From Galerina marginata (Eukaryota; Basidiomycota; Agaricomycetes; Agaricales; Galerinaceae), in contig JAECYW010000007.1 of the NCBI GenBank assembly GCA_023014335.1, positions 1,054,001 through 1,118,000 of the forward strand: a stretch of 64,000 nucleotides of DNA, in the 5' to 3' direction. Positions 56,999-64,000 of this stretch are shown here, in pieces. Positions within the stretch are counted from its first letter, which is position 1, and each line of letters opens with the position of its first letter. The notes under the pieces are model-generated. The model worked only from the letters and a program-made list of their open reading frames with translations, was not told the DNA's origin and did not search any database. The position numbers were made by a program, and so were the translations under genes.

Positions 56999-59417
56999 TC
57001 AACAGTCAATCGCTTTCCTTTTCTGTAAGATCGTGGTGATGGATGAGTCCCACAAAGCTAGACGGGATTTTTCCACTGGTCGAGTAGACCGCGCAGGACC
57101 GTCATTTTCGTCGAAAGCAAATGACTCTTCCACTGCAGAATAGTCAATATACTCTGACGACAAGAATAGTTTGACGAAGCCAACATCGACGTCTTGGCCT
57201 GGACTGATCGAAAATTCCTGTGCAGAGGTTCCGCTGGTACCGTATCCAATGGTTATGGAACCGCCTGGAGGTAATGGCGGTGATACTGTCCGTGCGATGG
57301 GGAGTTGGTAATAAGGAGCTTAATAAAAAAAAGTTTAGACCAAGTGGTTAGGTTGGGGCAAAGAGATCACCTATGCTCAAATTACTGATGTCGAAGTAGA
57401 AAACGGAAACGTAGAGCGGTGGATTAGGTGTACGACTCGTGATTTTGAAACCATATGCAACTGACTCCATGGTGTCGTCGTCGATGAAGATTGTAATCAA
57501 CCCATCGGTATTGAGGTCCTCGCCATCTGGAACGGTAACAGGTAAGCCATCGAGAAGTTTATCAACTACCCTGGTGCATTCAAGTTCAACCCTGCTCGCG
57601 ATTGCTCCGCCTTTGTTGGACCTCCGGAGATGGAAGTAAAAATGAGAAGCAGCCTTGAGAACGATAAAAACGTCCTCGTTTGAGCGCCTTGGACGGCGAT
57701 TGGTGTGAGTCAATCCATAGTCGACGCATGTTTTGTCTAGAATCTCGAAGCCCACAAAATTTTGATCAAGGAGAAGTACCAAGTCTGCGCCTTCCCGCTT
57801 TTCAACAAACACAACCCCAGTCAATTCTTGGTCCATCTGCTCGCGTTCTTTGTTCGTAAGGTGCAGATCTTCAAGGAAGTTGGGCTGGACAACTATCCTC
57901 ACTGCTGATTCATCGCCTTCGCGTGTTTTCAGAGCGAATGATGGATGACTGAGTAAGATTTGGGGTTCTTCATCTCTGGAACGCGGCAGAGAAGTAAACG
58001 CTGTGTTAGAATGAACATATAGCTTTCCCAAAGGCTCAGAGCCAGGAGATTTATGAATCGTAAATTCAGCTCCGCTTGATATGCCGTGGGCTTCACCTGC
58101 AGGGATAGTATAACGAGTTGGGTTGGGTCCAATGTCAATGGGATAGAATTTTTTTTGTTGGCTGGGAACCACAGAGTTGAAGATAAGCCGCGTTTGATTT
58201 ATGCCTTCACACTGTGGGTGCTGCCTGTTTTCGTATGTCATATCTTAAGTAACACATCACAGATGCCAGAGGAAGTATATCTCACTCTAGTGCAAGGTCC
58301 GGCAAACGCAGGACAAGGTCCTTATATGTTATCTTATCCAACCCGACACGTTGCAGAGTATCGAGCAAGGCATGGGTAAATACGCCGCGTCCTTTGCTTT
58401 CTTTTGCCTTTTCGTCTTCTCGACACGCCGCAAGAAGAACGTGAGAGGTTAACCCAGTTTGCGCGAAATTTTTTGCTATCGCAGCGCCTCGAGATTCTTC
58501 GTCAATGGAAACAATGTCTTCATCAATGCGGGCATAAAGCTGGTAGTAGGCTGGTAAATCTACTCCGCGAGAGAAGGTGGTCGAGTCGAGTTGTGCGTCT
58601 CTAGTGCCAGACCCAGAATGGCAACAGTCAAGAATAACGGTCTAAAAGCAATGTCAAGATCAATCCGGATATTAGAAAGAATAAAAGGCAAGCTCACGAT
58701 GTTATCGCCTTTTGCCTTCGCAACATCCCCAAGAAGTACAGAAAGCGTCCGGTCAATGAGACCCTGTCCACGAGCTGAATCTTGCCCTTGGAAAACAAAG
58801 TCGTGAGGAAGGATCATCTGGACTTTGTTTCGTTGCTGCGGAGGCCATGATTCGGGGGCATTCGCTTCGCTTCCATGACCAGCGTAGTAGATTAGAATTG
58901 GATCTCCATAATGAATCCTCTCATCTACTGCAAAAGCCTTTATGGCAGATTTCATAGCATCCGATGTAGCTTCGTGATCTCGAAGATGCTGGATATGATC
59001 CGGTGGGACTCGTACTAGGTCTTGCAAAAAAGATTCGACAGCGCCCGAATCGGCTACTGCACCACGCAGATTGGGGATATTTTCATCAACGTAATTGTCT
59101 ATGCCAATCAGAAGCGCAAAAAGGCGGACATTCCCTGCTGTGTGCAATTGCTGGACCTTCAACATTCGGAAAGTTAGACAAATTGCAGGAGTATTCCCAA
59201 AACTTATCCTAAATTAGAACTCACTAACGTACTACGGTAGGATCGTCAGTTCATATCAAGAACGAAGCGGGTAAGTAACAACTTACTCGGCCTCTTTTTT
59301 ATGCGCTAATCCACCGTCGGCTGGCTCGTTCTTTCTATCTTTGTGATCTGTGTTCTGCTGGATGGTTTTCCTTTTGGGAAGTAAGGCCCCAAAACAATAT
59401 TCAAAAAGTTTCAGCAT
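56999..59417 (-). CDS. Caspase-like (peptidase C14) protein with long C-terminal extension
   Basis: Predicted 723 residues (681 from the ATG at 59165 would be 665). Exons: 59287..59417, 58698..59208, 58286..58641, 57371..58224, 56999..57318. The p20 caspase fold is clear: LFALLIGIDNYVDENIPNLR, GAVADSGAVESFL, catalytic His in PILIYYAGHGSEAN, catalytic Cys in TVILDCCHSGSGTRDA, and HVLLAACREDEKAKESKGRG with VFTHALLDTL. Numbered from the ATG at 59165 these are His97 and Cys163. About 400 residues follow with no family I can name, rich in beta-type sequence (ISIGYGTSGT-like GSITIGYGTSGTSAQEFSIS). The first exon is supported by a strong GTAAGT donor and open phase, but translation could start at 59165. 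Likely a metacaspase relative whose extension senses or binds a partner. Confidence 0.84.
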
Positions 59418-60192
59418 CCGGCGAATCGTGACGGAGCAGAGAAGCCAGAATACAAAACAAGGCGTAATCAAGAAGACAAAACAAAATCCCAGCCGAAAAT
59501 GCAGTTAGGAAGCAGGAAAACAGAGAAGGGACTCTGAATAGAATCAAAGCATCCGGAGTAATAGCATCGTGCCAAGGGGAGCCTAAAACACGTTACAAGG
59601 CGCCAGTAAGGCGCATGGCTTGATGCTGGTTGAGGCCCATCACCCAATCTTCAGCGAGTAAGCGTCTGCATGAAACTGCCAGTGCATGAGTTTGTTGTGC
59701 CCATGGGTTGATGAAGACTAACTAATATTAGTTTCCTCTTTAGAAGATGTACATATTATTCCCAGGAGCAGTACGGGTGAACAGGGTCCGTCACGGCGTC
59801 GCTTTCACCTCAACCCTCATCTATGCTTCATCTTTCGTCAATCTGTGGCAGCATAACGCCATGGCCGCTACGATGCTGTCAGGCAATCAAGTTTCTGTCA
59901 ACTTAGAATGTCCCCGCTGTTTGTGACATGACATGCCTTGAGGTATCCTTGAGGCTACTTGTGATGCTGAAAACAACTAAAACAAGCGTTAACATCCCTG
60001 TTCTTACAGTCAGACGTCTACTATCCAATTTATTTCTCACAATTTACCCCAACGCTCTCGCTAGCTTTAACATCCTTTGGGGAGGGAGATCCACGAAGAA
60101 CACGCGAGGCTAGTCTCATAGTCAGCTCTTTATTCTCACAATTATCGTCCGCATTCCTTACACAATGAATTCATGGACAGGGAAACCAAGGC
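59418..60192. other. Divergent intergenic region of the caspase/CHAT pair
   Basis: About 775 bp between start codons. I looked for a third small gene, such as a pore-forming substrate, and found none. Confidence 0.5.
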
Positions 60193-63035
60193 ATGGCATC
60201 TCCCACCGATATTCAGGACGGGCATGTGCCACCCAGACCTGCATTGTACGGAACGTCAGAACGATCCGAGGAAATCTTTAGGGAAGAAATGCGGTCCAAA
60301 GGCAACGGAGGTCGTTTTCCTCAATTTCTATACACGGCAGGCCGCTTTCTTGCTCGGGTGATTCCCAACGCCATCCGTTCCAGGCTCTATTTGCTTGTAC
60401 TTGGTATTTTCATGCCCCTAGTCCGCTTTCACCTGCGCCGTTCCAAGACCCCGCAAAGTCTTGAAAACATGATAGTGTTCGACCGCATCGCCATCGCTGC
60501 TTATCCCCCTAATCATCCTTCATATCCCCTCATACTTCACCACATGGGTTTGCACCTTACCTACAGATTCCAACTTTTTGGGAATATGGAAGATCTAGAC
60601 GAAAGTATTCGTTGTTACCGTGACGCACTTCAAATACGAACCCGGGAATCAAACGGCCCGGGGCGGGCTGATACCCTGCTCGCTCTTGGAAGGAACCTTT
60701 GTACTCGTTATGAAACAATTCGTGAACACGAAATCGTGGAACAAGCCATAGTTTATGTCAAAGAAGCTGTCGACCTCGTCCCCGAAACAGACCCAAAACG
60801 TGGTGAAGCACTTCGCACTTTTTCGACTACCCTTTGGTCGTCCTATGAGTCGACACGACGTCTGGACACCCTTCAGGAAGCGATTCGACATATCAGACAA
60901 GCCCTGGAGGTTTGTCCGGATCCGGAATATCGGTTTCTCATACTCCATGATTTGGCTCTTCAACTCCAGGCCCGATACCAGCGACTAGGGGATGCAGCTG
61001 ACACCAGCGATCTTGACCAGGCAATAGAATATCAGCTGCAAGTCCTCGATCATTATCCACCGACTCAAAACTTCCACATACGCGCATTACACAATCTCGT
61101 AGTCTCTGTCGCGACCCGGTTGCAGCAACCAAATATAACCCCAGAAAAGCAAAAGGTACTCCTGGAATTCGCCAATAATCCGATCTACACAAACGACGGA
61201 ATTTTTGCGTACCATACTGATGCGACTCGGCTCTGGCGTCTTCTAGCCGCCGTATGGTTCCAGGTGCCCACTGAAGAGAATATTAGCCGATCTATGTACC
61301 TTTTTCAAAAGGCATCAATGCATCGTCCGGGAAACATAGATGCTCGATTAGAAGCTGCCTTGGTATGGGCGCAAACTGCGCGTCAGTATGGCCATGCCTC
61401 TGCCCGAGATGCATATATCACCTCCCTCGATTTGGTCGATTTGAGCATGCAGATGCGTCCCAGCGTAGAATGGCAGCATGGTCTCCTCATTCGGCCAGAA
61501 ATTCGCTCTCTTGCCGCTATCGTTGCGTCATATCACATCGAGAATAACAACATCGAAGCAGCTTTAGGAATCCTCGAAAATGGACGAACGCGGATATGGT
61601 CCAGATGGCGTGGGCTAATGGGTTCTACCAGTAAACTTGATGAAAGTGATCCTGCTCTCGCACAAGCATTCCAAAATGCCAGTCTTGGGTTGATAAATCT
61701 TGGAATCACCCATCTGGATGATATTCCAGGTCTCTATCATCGGAACGGGCGGACTGATGCAGAAATTCGTGCCATTGCAGCTGACAGCATGCTTACCAAT
61801 ATACGCCAACTTTCCGAGCAATACAACGACACTGTCGCGAAAATCCGCAACATCTCTGGATTTGAGACTTTTCTTCTGCCTTACTCCTACTCAAAGCTGC
61901 AAAACGTTGGTGCGGAAGGCCCGGTCATAATTGTAAATGTCAGCATCTATCGTAGTGATGCCCTCATCATCGATAGTACCAATAATGTCGATGTCGTACC
62001 TCTAGGCTTGAATGTTCCACAAATCGTGTCGAATCTCTCCAACAGCCTCGCAATCGTGCATTCATCGGGACTTGAGCGCCATTCGAAGCCTCGTCGGAAA
62101 GGACACTCTCGCTCTGACGACATGCGTAATATTCTCAGAATACTTTGGGAACAAATAGCCAAACCAGTCGTTGATCGCTTGCTGGAAAAAGGGACTCCTT
62201 CTGGATCGCGAATCTGGTGGTGCCCAGTTGGCACTTTGGCGATGCTACCGATTCACGCCGCTGGTCCGTATCGTCCCGGAGAGAAAAACTTAGCGGATCT
62301 CTTCGTCTCATCGTACACACCAAATCTCACCTCACTAATCCGTGCGCGGGAGAGTGCTTCCGAAGTTTCTCAATCGGAACCCCGTCCCTTGGTTGTGGGT
62401 CTGTCAAAGTCGCCTGGCATCGGTATCGGTGCTCTTCCCAACGTACGTCTTTCTGCGCTAATCGACAAAACATCTACTAATGCGTGCTTTGATAGGTTAA
62501 GCAAGAGCTGGACGAAGCGGCTAAATTATTCAAAACCTCCGCTACCATTTACCTCGATGAAGAGGCTACCCCAGCTACAGTCCTGGGATCACTGCAGCAG
62601 CACAAATGGGTTCATTTTTCATGCCACGGCGCTTTAGTGGAGCAACAGCCGTTTAAGTCATCATTCTTGCTCCACGGTGGAAGAATGAGCCTTCTGCAAA
62701 TGTCGCGAGCTCAGATGCCAAATGCTGAGCTTGCGTACCTCGCCACATGTCACAGCGCCGCAGGAGATGGCGCCGGCGCGGAGGACGAAGCGTTGAGTCT
62801 TGCAGCTGGCCTTCAATTCTGCGGATTTCGCAGTGTTATTGGAACGTTGTGGTCGATGCCGGATGCATCTGGACCTCAGCTTTCGCGCGAATTCTATGAA
62901 CACATGCTACGAAACGGGCCTGATAAAGTCGATGTTCGCGACTCTGCTCAGGCTTTGCACAATGCAACGTCACTTATGAGGCAGCGGGAATTGCCTCCGG
63001 AATCCTGGAGTACTTTCATTCATATTGGCATATGA
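60193..63035 (+). CDS. TPR-CHAT protease-like protein
   Basis: Predicted 929 residues in two exons (60193..62442, 62496..63035; 53 bp intron). After a basic N terminus with a weak hydrophobic stretch (LYLLVLGIFMPLVRF), residues about 110-310 form TPR-like helical repeats (LHHMGLHLTYRFQLFGNMED, LALGRNLCTRYETIREHE, LQARYQRLGDAADTSDLDQA). A helical middle region leads to a C-terminal CHAT domain (from about 620): catalytic His794 in KWVHFSCHGAL and Cys835 in LAYLATCHSAAGDG, then GLQFCGFRSVIGTLWSMPD. CHAT is a caspase-fold (clan CD) cysteine protease domain; TPR-CHAT proteins include the bacterial CRISPR-activated protease partner Csx29 and many mushroom proteins of unknown role. Both catalytic residues are kept. 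It is head to head with a caspase-like gene. Confidence 0.9.
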
Positions 63036-63801
63036 CTGTTTCAAACCTTGTATACTATTGGTCGACATTTTTTTAAAGCATTTTATTTCTGGATGGTTCA
63101 TCGCAGGATTTTTCCATATCTGGGTATGTTTGCACCAAGTATAGGTCGCGACCAGTTTGCCGTAAAAGTCACACAATGCAGTGGTGTGCAAGCGCTCTAA
63201 ATGAATGACTTTCGACAGTGATTGACCAGTCTTGGACAGGCATCGTGCGATACCTTGTACAATGGCTGTCGTTGTTTGGTTAGCATAATTTCCGCGCTGA
63301 ACATACACCTAGTTACGGTGATGAATGTTTGACACAAAGACGGCCAAAGACAGCCGCCTCAACGCAGTGCACGTTGTTGTTCCTCGATCGTCGGCGTCGA
63401 GCTTCCGTCCGTTTGAAGCCTAAATCCATGAACCCCAGGCACTTTTTTTGGAGCCTCGAGGCTGTGGTAAGGACACGAGGATCTTGAGGCGTGCAAAGGT
63501 GAAGTCCTTACGCAAACCTCATTTCAGAAGGTTATGTAAAATGCAAGAAAATTGCCTGTGGAAAAAGAAAAACGGGGTGGAAACGTGGGCTTGGCCGCAA
63601 GGCACCACATGGAAATTCCGACCGAAAGTCACCCGAAAATGACAAGGGTGATGGCGGCAAATTCCAGGCATTGTTTGGTTGTTAAGCGAAACCATTCCTT
63701 TATTTCTAACCACCACCATCTCTCTTTCCTTTCCCCCGTCGCTCTTTTAGAGCACTCTTCTGCTCACCCCCACACTCATTCACGCAATCTAGAGGAATAG
63801 A
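63036..63801. other. Intergenic upstream of the second DPBB gene
   Basis: No gene recognised. The last 100 bp are C/T-rich, like the leader region of the first DPBB gene. Confidence 0.45.
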
Positions 63802-64000
63802 ATGCTCGTCACTCTTGCCTTTCTAACGGCTCTGCTGCCCATCACCGCTCACGCTGCGACCCATTCCAACCACCTTGTTGGGCGTCACCATGAGCTTGCC
63901 AAGCGTTCAGACGGAGATGTTCAGCTCTTTAAACGTGTCTCAAATGCCAGATGGTCTTTCTACAACGTCGAGACCGGTAATGCGTACGTTCTTTCAAATA
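63802..64000 (+). CDS. Second secreted DPBB protein, 5' part (runs off the right edge)
   Basis: Exon 1 (63802..63983) encodes a signal peptide (LVTLAFLTALLPITAHA), a propeptide with Lys-Arg cleavage sites (ELAKRSDG, LFKRVSN) and the first strand of a DPBB domain (ARWSFYNVETGNA), then a GTACGT donor at 63984. The layout parallels the gene at 53236, but the intron position differs by several codons, so they are paralogues rather than a recent tandem copy. The catalytic-like part lies outside the window. Confidence 0.7.
   Translation, partial: MLVTLAFLTALLPITAHAATHSNHLVGRHHELAKRSDGDVQLFKRVSNARWSFYNVETGNAYVLSN

Noticed and set aside
59418..60192. A third gene (for example a pore-forming substrate) between the caspase and CHAT genes
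   Set aside because: No open frame with splice support or hydrophobic pattern was found in the interval.
1..64000. CRISPR arrays, tRNA, rRNA and intact transposons
   Set aside because: No spaced direct repeats, no T-arm/anticodon structure and no transposase or LTR pattern was seen; the organism is a eukaryote, so CRISPR is not expected.

Overview
The window is nuclear DNA of a basidiomycete fungus, most likely an Agaricomycete. Genes are packed on both strands, are split by many 45-65 bp GT-AG introns, and include a GH6 cellulase with a fungal CBM1 module and large TPR-CHAT and caspase-like proteins of a kind common in mushrooms. I rebuilt the gene models by hand from splice consensus, reading frame and family motifs. 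Every multi-exon model listed as complete keeps an open frame across all junctions. There is no tRNA, rRNA, CRISPR array or intact transposon that I could recognise.

Layout. 1-6.1 kb: end of a Nudix hydrolase gene (-), the proteasome phosphatase UBLCP1 (-), an unrecognised gene (+), CSN8 of the COP9 signalosome (-) and the endocytic coat protein NECAP (+). 7.5-9.3 kb: secreted cellobiohydrolase Cel6A (+). 10.4-18.6 kb: cysteine desulfurase NFS1 (+), a two-RRM SR-type splicing factor (+), tubulin chaperone TBCE (-) and 3-hydroxyisobutyryl-CoA hydrolase (+). 19.5-23.4 kb: indoleamine 2,3-dioxygenase (+), then a decayed RPA1 (RFA1) pseudogene (+). 23.9-32.5 kb: a 1133-residue single-pass membrane protein (+) and an insulysin-type M16 protease (+).

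32.8-39.7 kb: CKS1 (-) head to head with the meiotic helicase MER3/HFM1 (+), which has 38 exons. 39.8-44.6 kb: TIM54 (-), SNW1/PRP45 (-) and a coiled-coil protein (+). 45-49.1 kb: a tail-anchored inositol polyphosphate 5-phosphatase (-), a beta-carbonic anhydrase (-) and ribosomal protein L7 (-) with a predicted intronic C/D snoRNA. 49.6-54.1 kb: a membrane protein with an extracellular Cys-rich domain (+), cyclin L (+) and a secreted double-psi-beta-barrel (DPBB) protein (+). 55-63 kb: a MYND zinc-finger protein (-), then a caspase-like protease (-) head to head with a TPR-CHAT protease (+). The right edge cuts a second DPBB gene.

Most of the window is housekeeping. The parts most worth follow-up are the divergent caspase/TPR-CHAT pair, a possible protease-based cell-death or signalling module; the dead RPA1 copy; the snoRNA inside RPL7; the extreme exon fragmentation with 6-10 nt microexons and a GC-AG intron in MER3; a likely poison exon in the SR gene; and a cell-cycle-type promoter shared by CKS1 and MER3.
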